From NCBI GenBank assembly GCA_947085035.1, contig CAMTUW010000029.1:1-64000 (forward strand): a stretch of DNA of 64,000 bases. The letters run 5' to 3'. This stretch comes from CAMTUW01 sp947085035 (GTDB lineage Bacteria > Actinomycetota > Coriobacteriia > Anaerosomatales > PHET01). The notes under the pieces were generated by a model. The model ran no database searches and had not been told where the DNA came from. It saw nothing but the letters and a program-made list of their open reading frames with translations. Every line of letters begins with the position of its first letter. Positions within the stretch are counted from its first letter, which is position 1. Both the position numbers and the translations under genes were made by a program. This document shows, piece after piece, positions 6,975-15,530 of this stretch.

Positions 6975-9023
6975 GTGATTCTTTCAATCGACAACCTCTC
7001 CAAGTCCTTCGGCGACCGCGTCTTGTTCCAGGGCGCGTCGATGCGTGTGGGCGCGCGTGATCGAGTCGCGCTTGTTGGCGCCAACGGGACCGGAAAGACA
7101 ACGCTCCTCGAGATGATCGCAGGCAGGGACTCAGCCGATGAGGGCACGGTGAGTTTCGCCAAAGACACGGTCGTGGGCTATCTGGAGCAGGAGGCCATCG
7201 AGATGGCCGGCCGCACCGTGCTTGCCGAAGCGTTGTCCGCCGCCGCTCACGTCACGACGATGGAGCATCGTCTTCACCTGCTCGCAGACCAGATCGCCGA
7301 GGCCGAGACTGCGGATCAAGACGAACTTTTGGCGGAGTACGGTCGTCTGCAGTCCCGCTTCGAGAATCTCGGTGGATACACCGTCGAGTCCGAGGCCCGT
7401 GCAGTGCTCTGCGGACTCGGCTTTCGCGAGAAGGACCTCGTTCGCGATGCGAGCGAGTTCTCGGGAGGCTGGCTGATGCGCCTGGCCCTGGGCAAGCTCT
7501 TGCTCACGCGCCCGGATGTCTTGCTTCTCGATGAGCCGACGAACCACCTTGACCTCGAAAGCGTCACCTGGCTTGAGGGGTTCTTGAGCGCCTACGAGGG
7601 CGCGATTGTGATCGTGAGCCACGACCGCGCGTTCATGGACGCGCTGGTCAATCGCGTAGCCGAGATCGAGAACCGGACCCTTAACGTCTACGCGGGCGAC
7701 TACAGCGCCTACCAGAAAGCCCGCGAACTCCACCTCGAGCAGCTCGTCGTTCGGCGAGAAGCACAAGAGAAGGAGATCGCGCACATGCAGGTGTTCGTCG
7801 ATCGATTCCGCTACAAGAACACCAAGGCCAAACAGGCGCAGGATCGAGCCCGGCGTATCGAGAAGATCAAGTCCGAGCTTGTCGAGGTTCCGGAGCAGCG
7901 AAAGCAGGTGAGGTTTCGCTTCCCCCAACCACCGCGCTCCGGGGATCTCGTGATCGCTCTGGAGGGCGTGCGCAAGGCTTATGACGACCTTGTCGTCTAT
8001 GACGCGCTCGACTTCTCCCTCTATCGGGGGGACAAGGTCGCGCTGGTCGGGCCGAACGGTGCGGGCAAGTCGACGTTACTGCGGATGCTCGCCGGGGACC
8101 TCGCTCCGGACGCCGGTGAGCGCCGATTGGGGGTCAGCGTCCACTCGACGTATTTCGCGCAGCATCAACTACAGGCGCTTTCGCTCGACGGGACTGTGTT
8201 CCAAGAGATCGACGCGGTTGCTCCCGGATGGACGCAAAGTGAGGTCAGAGGCCTTCTGGGTGCGTTTCTCTTCAAGGGAGACGACGTCGACAAGAAGGTC
8301 AGGGTGCTCTCAGGTGGGGAGAAGGGCCGTCTGGCTCTCGCGAAGATGCTCGTCAAACCCGCGCCGCTCCTCTGCTTGGATGAGCCAACGAATCACTTGG
8401 ATATCGCGTCTAGCGATGTGCTTGAGCAAGCGCTGGTTCGATTCCAGGGGACGCTCGCCCTGATCACTCATGATCGTCATCTCATCCGTGCTGTCGCGAA
8501 CAAGATCGTCGAGGTCGTGGACGGCCGCGTGACTCTTTACGACGGTGACTACGATTACTACTTGTGGAAGAAGGAGCAGTCGACCACCGCCCGCCCGTCG
8601 TCGACGAGCTCCGCTGCACCCCAGCCGCGACCGGAGCCGACTGTCGGACGTACGCTGAGGCGTGTGCATCAGTCCGATGGTACGGTGTCTGGAGGTCCGG
8701 ATGCTGAAGGCGTCGGCGTCGTTGGGCCTAAAACCAAGGAGATGAAGCGCGTCGAAGCGGAGACGAGGAACTCCGCGTACCGTGCCACCAAGGACAAGCG
8801 CACTCGACTCGACACGGTTGAGCGGGAGCTTGGAGTCGCGCAGTCAAGACACGATGAACTCGTTGAGATGATGGCGAGGCCGGAATTCTACTCTGACAAG
8901 GCCCGCTTCGAATCCGCATTGGCTGAGTACGCCGTATTGAAGAAGTCGCTACCGCTGCTCGAAGACGAGTGGATGGTGTTGTCTGACGAGATCGCCCAAC
9001 TTGAGGCCGAAGCGGCATCCTAA
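6975..9023 (+). CDS. ABC-F family ATPase (Uup/EttA type)
   Basis: 682 residues with two ABC domains and no membrane segments, as in ABC-F translation factors that act at the ribosomal E site. Walker A motifs are GANGTGKTT (about 35-43) and GPNGAGKST (about 360). Signatures are SGGWLMRLALGK and SGGEKGRLALAK, and both domains have DEPTNHLD. The inter-domain linker has basic helices (FVDRFRYKNTKAKQAQDRAR). After ~540 comes a low-complexity Ser/Pro segment and a C-terminal coiled coil of ~110 residues, like the Uup C-terminal domain. The GTG at 6975 starts directly with the first ABC domain. A general translation or DNA-repair role is as likely as antibiotic resistance. Confidence 0.9.
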   Translation: MILSIDNLSKSFGDRVLFQGASMRVGARDRVALVGANGTGKTTLLEMIAGRDSADEGTVSFAKDTVVGYLEQEAIEMAGRTVLAEALSAAAHVTTMEHRLHLLADQIAEAETADQDELLAEYGRLQSRFENLGGYTVESEARAVLCGLGFREKDLVRDASEFSGGWLMRLALGKLLLTRPDVLLLDEPTNHLDLESVTWLEGFLSAYEGAIVIVSHDRAFMDALVNRVAEIENRTLNVYAGDYSAYQKARELHLEQLVVRREAQEKEIAHMQVFVDRFRYKNTKAKQAQDRARRIEKIKSELVEVPEQRKQVRFRFPQPPRSGDLVIALEGVRKAYDDLVVYDALDFSLYRGDKVALVGPNGAGKSTLLRMLAGDLAPDAGERRLGVSVHSTYFAQHQLQALSLDGTVFQEIDAVAPGWTQSEVRGLLGAFLFKGDDVDKKVRVLSGGEKGRLALAKMLVKPAPLLCLDEPTNHLDIASSDVLEQALVRFQGTLALITHDRHLIRAVANKIVEVVDGRVTLYDGDYDYYLWKKEQSTTARPSSTSSAAPQPRPEPTVGRTLRRVHQSDGTVSGGPDAEGVGVVGPKTKEMKRVEAETRNSAYRATKDKRTRLDTVERELGVAQSRHDELVEMMARPEFYSDKARFESALAEYAVLKKSLPLLEDEWMVLSDEIAQLEAEAAS

Positions 9024-9080
9024 GGTTTGTGAATGCATGACACCGCTCTGACCTGCGAATATCCGATGAAACCTCGGACA

Positions 9081-9098
9081 TTGTAACAATCTTTACAA
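9081..9098. promoter_or_regulatory. Rex-like inverted repeat TTGTAA-N6-TTACAA
   Basis: A perfect 6-bp inverted repeat in an 18-bp site that covers the -35 hexamer of the complex I promoter. Its length and ends (TTGT...ACAA) match the Rex operator class (TTGTTAA-N4-TTAACAA) with three mismatches. Rex is an NADH-sensing repressor known to control nuo-type operons in actinobacteria. No rex gene is in the window. Confidence 0.5.
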
Positions 9099-9120
9099 AG
9101 CTATTTCGCGTCGATACAAT
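9092..9120 (+). promoter_or_regulatory. Promoter of the nuo operon
   Basis: TTTACA (9092-9097), a 17-bp spacer and TACAAT (9115-9120) make a near-consensus vegetative promoter. It ends 41 bp before the nuoA ATG, with a purine-rich GGGGAGGGGG Shine-Dalgarno run in between. It is the best-looking promoter in the window. Confidence 0.8.
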
Positions 9121-9161
9121 GCTTCTAACCAGCAGAATGGTATTCAGGGGAGGGGGCATCG

Positions 9162-9515
9162 ATGCCAGATGTACTGTTCGTCATAGGCTTCGTGATCGCC
9201 GCCGCCGCATTCATCGGCATCGTGTTGCTCGCCAACGCCATCCTCGCACCAAGGAATCCATCAGCCGAGAAGAGCGCGCCGTTCGAGTGCGGCTTGGACC
9301 AGGCCGGTAGACCGTGGGCGGCCCAACGCCTGCGCTTCTCGACGATCGCCATGCTGTTCGTCATCTTCGCAGCTGAGGCTGTATTGCTGTTCGCGGTTGC
9401 GACACGGCTTCGCGGCGATGCGACCGCCACCGCATTTGTCGGTCTGTTCGTCGCCTTCCTCGGGTTCGGACTGTTCTACGCATGGCGGAAGGGGGCTCTG
9501 GAGTGGCGCTTGTAG
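9162..9515 (+). CDS. nuoA: NADH-quinone oxidoreductase subunit A
   Basis: 117 residues, usual length, with three membrane helices. It has the conserved stretch APFECGLDQAGRPW, the loop next to the quinone site, followed by RLRFSTIAMLFVIF with the conserved Glu (FAAEAVLLF) in helix 2. It is the first gene of an 11-gene operon. The ATG at 9162 is preceded by a strong purine-rich site. Confidence 0.93.
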   Translation: MPDVLFVIGFVIAAAAFIGIVLLANAILAPRNPSAEKSAPFECGLDQAGRPWAAQRLRFSTIAMLFVIFAAEAVLLFAVATRLRGDATATAFVGLFVAFLGFGLFYAWRKGALEWRL

Positions 9516-10123
9516 ACCGCATCGGAGCCGCGCTGGACAGCGGACCGAGCAGCGTCATCCTCACGACCGTTGATTCTTTGGTGGACTGGTCGCGCGGTCA
9601 GTCACTCTGGGCGTTTCCGATGGGCACCGCGTGCTGCGCGATGGAGCTCATCGCCGCTTCATTCTCCAAGTTCGACTTCGATCGGCTCGGCACGTTTCCT
9701 CGGCCCGACCCTCGCCATACCGACGTGATGATCATCGCGGGCACCGTCACCGAGAAGATGAAGCCGGTGGTCCGTAGGCTCTACGATCAGATGCCGGAGC
9801 CGAAATGGGTTCTCGCTATGGGGAACTGTGCGATATCCGGAGGCATCTTTCACTACGACACCTACTCGGTCGTTCGCGGGGTCGACGAGTTTCTCCCGGT
9901 GGATGTCTATGTGGCCGGGTGCCCCCCGCGTCCGGAATCCCTGCAAGACGGCGTGCTCCGATTGCGCGAGCTCGTGCGGACCGAGTCCATCGCACCCGGC
10001 AAACGTCGCGATCAGGAGTTCTCCTTGCCCAGACCGCAGGGCGCCTTCTTCGCAAACGATGATCCACTGCCCCCCGGTGGCACTGTGGTCACTGAAGGAC
10101 GCGCAGGGGAGGGCGACCAGTGA
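9503..10123 (+). CDS. nuoB: NADH-quinone oxidoreductase subunit B
   Basis: 206 residues. It carries cluster N2, the last iron-sulfur cluster before quinone. The four ligands are C44 and C45 (GTACCAMEL), C109 (GNCAISGG) and C140 (AGCPPRPE). The chosen GTG at 9503 overlaps nuoA by 13 bp and sits 7 bp after GGAAGGGGG; an ATG at 9482 in the same frame is possible but worse placed. A C-terminal extension of ~50 residues beyond the core is hydrophilic and likely flexible. Confidence 0.93.
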   Translation: MALVDRIGAALDSGPSSVILTTVDSLVDWSRGQSLWAFPMGTACCAMELIAASFSKFDFDRLGTFPRPDPRHTDVMIIAGTVTEKMKPVVRRLYDQMPEPKWVLAMGNCAISGGIFHYDTYSVVRGVDEFLPVDVYVAGCPPRPESLQDGVLRLRELVRTESIAPGKRRDQEFSLPRPQGAFFANDDPLPPGGTVVTEGRAGEGDQ

Positions 10124-10590
10124 ATCATGGTGGCGTAGAAGCCCTCGCGGAGCGTCTAGGGGAACTGGATCCTCGGTTACAGCCACTCGTGTCACTCGAA
10201 TTCGGTGATGCGGTGATCGTCATCGAGCCCGAAGAGGTTCACTCAACGATGTCTGACCTGCTCGGAGCCGGGTTCGATCGTCTCGGCATGGTGACCGCGG
10301 TTGACCGCGACGAGACCTTCGAAGTCGTGTACCGCCTCCATTCGCGGCGCTTGTCATCCGCACTGTTCGTGAAGGTGCACCTCGGCCGAGACGAGCCTCG
10401 CGTCGACAGTCTGGTCGACCTGTGGCCGGCTGCTCTCTGGCAGGAGCGCGAGGTCTACGACCTGTTCGGCATCGTCTTCGATGGTCATCCGGACCTGCGC
10501 CGTATCCTGCTGCCCGACGATTTCTCGGGCTATCCGCTCCGCAAGGACTACGACAACCCGCGCGTACTCAAGCGCCCGGACTACATCTGA
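10120..10590 (+). CDS. nuoC: NADH-quinone oxidoreductase subunit C
   Basis: 156 residues, the 30-kDa-type subunit of the peripheral arm. The signature WQEREVYDLFGI is followed by DLRRILLPDDFSGYPLRKDY. It overlaps nuoB by GTGA, which implies translational coupling. It is not fused to nuoD, unlike in enterobacteria. Confidence 0.93.
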   Translation: MNHGGVEALAERLGELDPRLQPLVSLEFGDAVIVIEPEEVHSTMSDLLGAGFDRLGMVTAVDRDETFEVVYRLHSRRLSSALFVKVHLGRDEPRVDSLVDLWPAALWQEREVYDLFGIVFDGHPDLRRILLPDDFSGYPLRKDYDNPRVLKRPDYI

Positions 10591-10605
10591 GGAGGTGTGA
10601 AGCCC

Positions 10606-11751
10606 GTGTCCATGGATATCGAATCTCGCCGTGTGGTTCAGGCCTCCGACGGCCATTCTTGCGAGGAACTCGTGGTCAACGTCGGCCCCTCACACCCCTC
10701 TACGCACGGAGTGGGGCGCGTCATCGTCCATCTCGATGGCGACGTCGTGGTCAAAGCGGAGCCGGTCATAGGCTATCTGCATCGCGGCATCGAGAAGATG
10801 GCCGAGAACCGCACCTACCTGCAGGTCGTACCGCTTACCGATCGCCTTGACTATGTGGGCAGCATGTATGCGAACTGGGCGTATTGCCGCGCGGTAGAAC
10901 GTCTTGCAGACATCCGGGTTCCCCAGCGAGCCGAGTACCTCCGCGTGATCGTCTGCGAGCTTCAGCGCATCGCGAGTCACATGATGGGCATCGGTGCTTC
11001 TGGCGCTGATACCGGCGCTTTCACCTTCTTCGTCTACGCTTTCGACCAGCGCGAACGGATCGTTGAGCTCTTCGAGACCCTGTGCGGTGCCCGGTTGACG
11101 TACAACTACGTCCGTCCCGGCGGCGTGGCTTCTGACGCGCCGGAAGGCTGGCTCGACGACGTGGTCGCCTTCACCGCCGCCGTGCGACCGGCCCTTGACG
11201 AGATGGACGACCTGTTCTTCGGCAACGTCATCACACGCGGACGCCTCAAGGGCATCGGCGTTCTCAGTGCGAAAGATGCTGTTGCCTGGGGCGCCTCCGG
11301 ACCCACCGCACGCGCGAGCGGGGTCTCTTGGGACCTGCGCAAGCACGATCCGTACTCCGTCTATCCGCTGATGGACTTCGACGTGATCGTGGGTGAGCGT
11401 GGCGACGCCTACGACCGAGGTCGGGTCAGACTCCTTGAATGCTATGAGAGCTGTCGGATCATCGAGCAGGCTGTCTCGCAGATGTCCCGTGGCCCGGTCC
11501 GCTCAGATGAGCTTCCGCGACTCCTCGCCCCGCCGCCCGGTGACGCCTACGACCACATCGAATCCGCTCGTGGCTCTCTGGGGGTCTACCTCGTGAGCGA
11601 TGGATCGCCCAGGCCTTATCGCATGCACGTGCGAAGCCCGGCCTTCTGCAACCTGGCGCTTCTGCCGCTTCTCGCCGAAGGTCATACGCTTTCTGATCTC
11701 ATGGTCGTTCTCGGGTCTCTCGATCCGGTGTTCGGGGAGATCGACCGGTGA
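10606..11751 (+). CDS. nuoD: NADH-quinone oxidoreductase subunit D
   Basis: 381 residues, the 49-kDa-type subunit that forms the quinone pocket with NuoB. It has the hydrogenase-like N-terminal GPSHPSTHGV motif with the conserved His, GYLHRGIEKMAENR, and an RGSLGVYLVSDGS-like block near the C-terminus. GGAGG ends at 10595, so GTG 10606 is the best-spaced start; ATG 10612 or GTG 10597 cannot be excluded. Confidence 0.93.
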   Translation: MSMDIESRRVVQASDGHSCEELVVNVGPSHPSTHGVGRVIVHLDGDVVVKAEPVIGYLHRGIEKMAENRTYLQVVPLTDRLDYVGSMYANWAYCRAVERLADIRVPQRAEYLRVIVCELQRIASHMMGIGASGADTGAFTFFVYAFDQRERIVELFETLCGARLTYNYVRPGGVASDAPEGWLDDVVAFTAAVRPALDEMDDLFFGNVITRGRLKGIGVLSAKDAVAWGASGPTARASGVSWDLRKHDPYSVYPLMDFDVIVGERGDAYDRGRVRLLECYESCRIIEQAVSQMSRGPVRSDELPRLLAPPPGDAYDHIESARGSLGVYLVSDGSPRPYRMHVRSPAFCNLALLPLLAEGHTLSDLMVVLGSLDPVFGEIDR

Positions 11752-12707
11752 GCCCGACGAGCGGGTTGCTCATCGGTTCCGTTTGGGGTCTCGCCGCAGG
11801 CGTGCTGATAGCCGTCGCTGCGCTCATCGGTGTGTGGTGGGAGCGCAAGGTCGCCGCGCGGATCCAACGTCGCCTGGGTCCGCAGGAGGCTGGTCCTGCC
11901 GGGTTGCTTCAGACGCTCTCAGACACCGTGAAGCTCGTCTTGAAGGAAGACATCACGCCTGCACAGGCCGATGTTCCTGTATTTCGCCTCATGCCGTTTC
12001 TCGTCTTCGTTCCCGGGGCCGCGTCACTCACCGTCATTCCCTTCGCAGCGGGCTGGGCACCTTTCGACATCTCGACCGGCGCCCTGTTCTTCCTGGCTGT
12101 TCCGGGAATGAGTGTGCTCGGCATCCTGCTCGCGGGATGGTCGAGTCGAAACAGCTACGCCACCATCGGTGGAGTCAGGGCGGCCGCTCAGATGGTCTCC
12201 TACGAGCTTCCGAGAACGCTTTCGGTACTCGCGCTGTGTCTGCTTGCGGGCTCGCTCTCGACCGTCACCATCAGGGCCGAGTGGCGCTGGTGGTGGATTC
12301 CGTTGCTCGCCGTAGGCTTCGTCGTGTACCTGATCTCGTCTCTGGCCGAGCTCAATCGCGGTCCGTTCGACCTGCCCGAAGCCGAATCTGAGCTGGTGGC
12401 GGGGTACTTCGCTGACTACTCGGGCATCCGCTGGGCGGTGTTCATGATGACCGAGTACGGCGGCATCGTCGCCGCCTCTCTGTTCGGCGCCGCCACTTTC
12501 TTCGGTGCCGGCTTGGGGATCCCCGGTCCTTTGGGAGCCTTCCTGTTCGTCGTGTTCGCCGCTGCCATCGCGACCCTCATGATCTGGGCGAAGTGGACGT
12601 TTCCCCGCTTGCGTCCTGACCAGCTCATGGGCCTCGCCTGGAAGGTGCTCACGCCTGCGGCGTTGCTTCAGATTCTCGCGGTGGGGGTGGTGCTGCCGTG
12701 GCTGTGA
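11748..12707 (+). CDS. nuoH: NADH-quinone oxidoreductase subunit H
   Basis: 319 residues, about eight membrane helices. It connects the peripheral arm to the proton-pumping arm and shapes the quinone channel. It has the expected WWERKVAARIQRRLGPQEAGP near the N-terminus and ELNRGPFDLPEAESELVAGY in the middle, a charged loop facing the quinone site. It overlaps nuoD by GTGA. Confidence 0.94.
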   Translation: MSPTSGLLIGSVWGLAAGVLIAVAALIGVWWERKVAARIQRRLGPQEAGPAGLLQTLSDTVKLVLKEDITPAQADVPVFRLMPFLVFVPGAASLTVIPFAAGWAPFDISTGALFFLAVPGMSVLGILLAGWSSRNSYATIGGVRAAAQMVSYELPRTLSVLALCLLAGSLSTVTIRAEWRWWWIPLLAVGFVVYLISSLAELNRGPFDLPEAESELVAGYFADYSGIRWAVFMMTEYGGIVAASLFGAATFFGAGLGIPGPLGAFLFVVFAAAIATLMIWAKWTFPRLRPDQLMGLAWKVLTPAALLQILAVGVVLPWL

Positions 12708-14755
12708 GGAATCGACCGGTCGGCGCGCCAGACCGCACCCCCATGAGCGTTCGCCTCGCCGTGAGCGCCACCAACGAGTACGCTCCCGGGCTCAAAGGGC
12801 TCGCCCAGCGTGTCCGCAGCATGTTCACCGGTCTGGGGATCACCGCGCGCAATGCTCGCATTCAGCCAAAGACCCTTCGATACCCTGACGAGAGGGTCGA
12901 GATCTCACCGCGCTGGCGAGGAGCCCTGAGGCTCACGGGCATCTTGGGGCGCGAGCAGGTCGAGCCCATCACGGCCCCGGCTGTCGAGTACAACGCCGCG
13001 ATCGAGGCACTCCACTCCCTTGACCGACTGCCTCCATGCGTGGGGAACTGCCCCGCCAACGTCGACGCGCGTGCGCAGTCCTATCTTCTGGCTGATGAGC
13101 GGGTTGCGGAGGCTTACGAGCTCGTTCGTGCGCGAAACGTGATGCCGGGCGTTCTCGGGCGCATCTGCCACCACCCCTGTGAGAGCGCCTGTCGACGGAA
13201 CTACTACGACGAGCCGGTCGCCATCAGACCGCTTCACCGTGTCGCCTACGAGGGTTACGCCAAGTACCGTGAAGAGCGGGTCAAAGCGCTGCCCATCACG
13301 AGAAGCGAGCGTGTGGCGGTCATCGGCAGCGGTCCGAGCGGCCTGGCCGCCGCTCTTGACCTGATGCATTCGGGGTTCGAGGTCCACTGCTACGAGAAGG
13401 AGAAACTCCCGGGTGGTGCGTTGCTCTCGGGTGTGCCGGCGTACCGTCTTCCCAGGGATGTGCTTGCCACCGAGATCGAGGACCTCCAGACGATGGGGAT
13501 GCGTCTGTTCACGGGGGTGCGCATCGGCGAGGACGTGCCCATCGACCACCTGATCGGCGAATACGAGGCTGTCTTGATCGCCGCGGGATTGCAGTTGAGT
13601 CGTATGCTGCCTATACCCGGGGCCAACGCTTCTGGTGTGTGGGGCGCACTCGACTTCCTCAGGACCGGAAACGGGAAGGGGGAGTGCGGCGTCAAGGGCA
13701 AGCGGGTGCTGGTGATCGGCGGCGGCAACGTCGCTGTCGACTGTGCTCGTGTCGCGCTTCGCTGTGGCGCCGCGGAAGTGACGCTGTCGTCGCTCGAGTC
13801 CATGGACGAGCTTCCCGCGCACCCGTGGGAGATCGAAGAAGCGCTTGACGAGGGGGTTGTCGCGCTGTGCTCCTTCGGCCCGAAGGCTGTTTTGGAGGAC
13901 GCCGGTCAGGTCACGGGGATGCGTGTCCAGAGCTGCCTGTCCGTCTACGACGCGCAGGGACGCTTCGCGCCCGTGTTCGAAGACGAGTTCACCGATCTCG
14001 CCTGCGACGTGGTCGTGTTCGCGATCGGTCAGTCACCGGATCTGGGCCTGCTGGTTTCGGGAAGCGACGTCGTCTTGAGCGAACGGGGACTCCTCCAGGT
14101 CGACGGTTCGCTGCTTTCGACCGATGTCGCGGGAGTGTTCGCCTGTGGAGAAGTGGTCACCGGACCGGGATCAGCCATCGCTTCCATCGCGAGCGGACAT
14201 GATGCCGCCGTTTCGATCGAACGCTACCTGAACGGCAACAGTCTGTCGGAGGGACGCGTATTTCGTCCCGTTCTCACATATCCTCGTTATCAGCCTGCAA
14301 TGCTGCAAGGAGTCGAGCGCATCAGGTTGCGGGCCACGATGCCGCTTGCGAATGGGACGGATCGAGCCCGGGACTGGCGTCAGGTCGAGATGGGATTCAC
14401 GCACCTCGAAGGGCTTGCCGAGGCTGACCGCTGTTTGCGATGCGCCTCCGAGATATGCGTCGGGTGCACGTTCTGTGCCCGCGTATGCCCCGACTATGCG
14501 ATTCAAGTCGAGCGAATCGACGATCCGGGCGCGCGATGCGTCACACGCTACGACCTCGATCTTTCGAAGTGCTGCTTCTGCGGCCTGTGCGCCGAACAGT
14601 GCCCGACGAACGCGCTTCAGCACACGGGGCAGTACGAACTCGCCTTCTTCACTCGCGACCTCACGGTCTTTGGCAGAGAGCAGATGCTGCGTTCTGGCGA
14701 GGGCTCCCGAGCCACTGGTGCGGAGACGGCAGACGTGAAGGGGGGATCAGTGTGA
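12698..14755 (+). CDS. nuoI: NuoI split by a GltD-like FAD/NAD(P) oxidoreductase module
   Basis: 685 residues; normal NuoI has ~160-200. Residues ~30-82 look like the NuoI N-terminus (LRYPDERVEISPRWRGALRLT). Then a GltD-type module is inserted: Cys pattern C114/C118 and C157/C161/C165, FAD motif at 209-215 (IGSGPSG), NAD(P) motif at 341-348 (GGGNVAVD) and FAD motif FACGEVVTGPGS (481-492). NuoI resumes at ~579 with CLRC, then [4Fe-4S] motifs C587/590/593/597 and C625/628/631/635, ending YELAFF...DLTVFGREQML as in NuoI. It overlaps nuoH by 10 bp and nuoJ by 3 bp. No nuoE, F or G exists in the operon, so this chain is the likely electron entry. The start (GTG 12698) is uncertain; ATG 12743 is possible. 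Confidence 0.88.
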   Translation: MAVRNRPVGAPDRTPMSVRLAVSATNEYAPGLKGLAQRVRSMFTGLGITARNARIQPKTLRYPDERVEISPRWRGALRLTGILGREQVEPITAPAVEYNAAIEALHSLDRLPPCVGNCPANVDARAQSYLLADERVAEAYELVRARNVMPGVLGRICHHPCESACRRNYYDEPVAIRPLHRVAYEGYAKYREERVKALPITRSERVAVIGSGPSGLAAALDLMHSGFEVHCYEKEKLPGGALLSGVPAYRLPRDVLATEIEDLQTMGMRLFTGVRIGEDVPIDHLIGEYEAVLIAAGLQLSRMLPIPGANASGVWGALDFLRTGNGKGECGVKGKRVLVIGGGNVAVDCARVALRCGAAEVTLSSLESMDELPAHPWEIEEALDEGVVALCSFGPKAVLEDAGQVTGMRVQSCLSVYDAQGRFAPVFEDEFTDLACDVVVFAIGQSPDLGLLVSGSDVVLSERGLLQVDGSLLSTDVAGVFACGEVVTGPGSAIASIASGHDAAVSIERYLNGNSLSEGRVFRPVLTYPRYQPAMLQGVERIRLRATMPLANGTDRARDWRQVEMGFTHLEGLAEADRCLRCASEICVGCTFCARVCPDYAIQVERIDDPGARCVTRYDLDLSKCCFCGLCAEQCPTNALQHTGQYELAFFTRDLTVFGREQMLRSGEGSRATGAETADVKGGSV

Positions 14756-15240
14756 CGCAGACCGTTGTCTTATGGCTGCTCGGTGCCCTCGCGGTCGCTG
14801 GTGCCGTCACGGTGGTCACCACCAGAGAGGTCATGCGACTCGCTCTTGGACTGGGGGTCTTTCTTCTGGCCCTAGCCGGTTTGTTCGCCTTGTTCGGATT
14901 CGGATTCCTCGCCGTGGCTGAGGTCTTCGTGTACGTGGGTGGCGTTTTGATATTGCTTCTGTTCGCGATCATGCTCGTTCACCGCGCGACTCCCGGTGAA
15001 CCCTCGCTCACGTCACGTCACGACCCCTTCGCCGCTGTTGCGTGCGCAGCCCTCGGCATCCTGTTCGTGATCGTGGTGCGCCCGGTGTTTCCCGCCGCAA
15101 GCGGCGTGGCGACCTCGAGCGTCGACGATATGGGCGCGCTACTTCTTGGTGACATGCTGCCGCATTTCGAACTCGTTGGCGTGCTCCTGCTCGCCGCGTT
15201 GGTCGCTGTGATCTCGATTACCGGAGGTGAGGGCGAGTGA
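14752..15240 (+). CDS. nuoJ: NADH-quinone oxidoreductase subunit J
   Basis: 162 residues, five predicted membrane helices. The third helix contains the conserved FVYVGGVLILLLFAIML segment, where complex I has a pi-bulge important for coupling. The GTG at 14752 overlaps the stop of the preceding gene, and the next gene overlaps its end by 4 bp. Confidence 0.92.
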   Translation: MTQTVVLWLLGALAVAGAVTVVTTREVMRLALGLGVFLLALAGLFALFGFGFLAVAEVFVYVGGVLILLLFAIMLVHRATPGEPSLTSRHDPFAAVACAALGILFVIVVRPVFPAASGVATSSVDDMGALLLGDMLPHFELVGVLLLAALVAVISITGGEGE

Positions 15241-15530
15241 GCGTCTTGATACTCTCGGCGACGCTGTTCGCACTCGGCCTGTACGGCGTGCTTACCCGTC
15301 GCGACTTCGTGGGTGTGCTCGCAAGCATCGAGGTGCTGATCGGAGCCCCGCTCCTGCTTCTGGTCGGTCTTGGAGCGGCCTTTGGTGGTGGCGCGGGCAT
15401 CGAGGCCGTCGGATTGCTCGTGATCGTCCTGGCGGCTGCCGAGGCCGCCGTCGGACTCGCCCTCGTTGTGGCGGTCGCGGGGCGTACGCGCACCACGCGC
15501 GTCGAAGAGCTCACGGAGGTGCGAGGATGA
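15237..15530 (+). CDS. nuoK: NADH-quinone oxidoreductase subunit K
   Basis: 97 residues, three helices, normal size. The two membrane-embedded glutamates expected for proton transfer are visible in ASIEVLIG and AAAEAAVGLAL. Starts with GTG overlapping the nuoJ stop. Confidence 0.92.
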   Translation: MSVLILSATLFALGLYGVLTRRDFVGVLASIEVLIGAPLLLLVGLGAAFGGGAGIEAVGLLVIVLAAAEAAVGLALVVAVAGRTRTTRVEELTEVRG

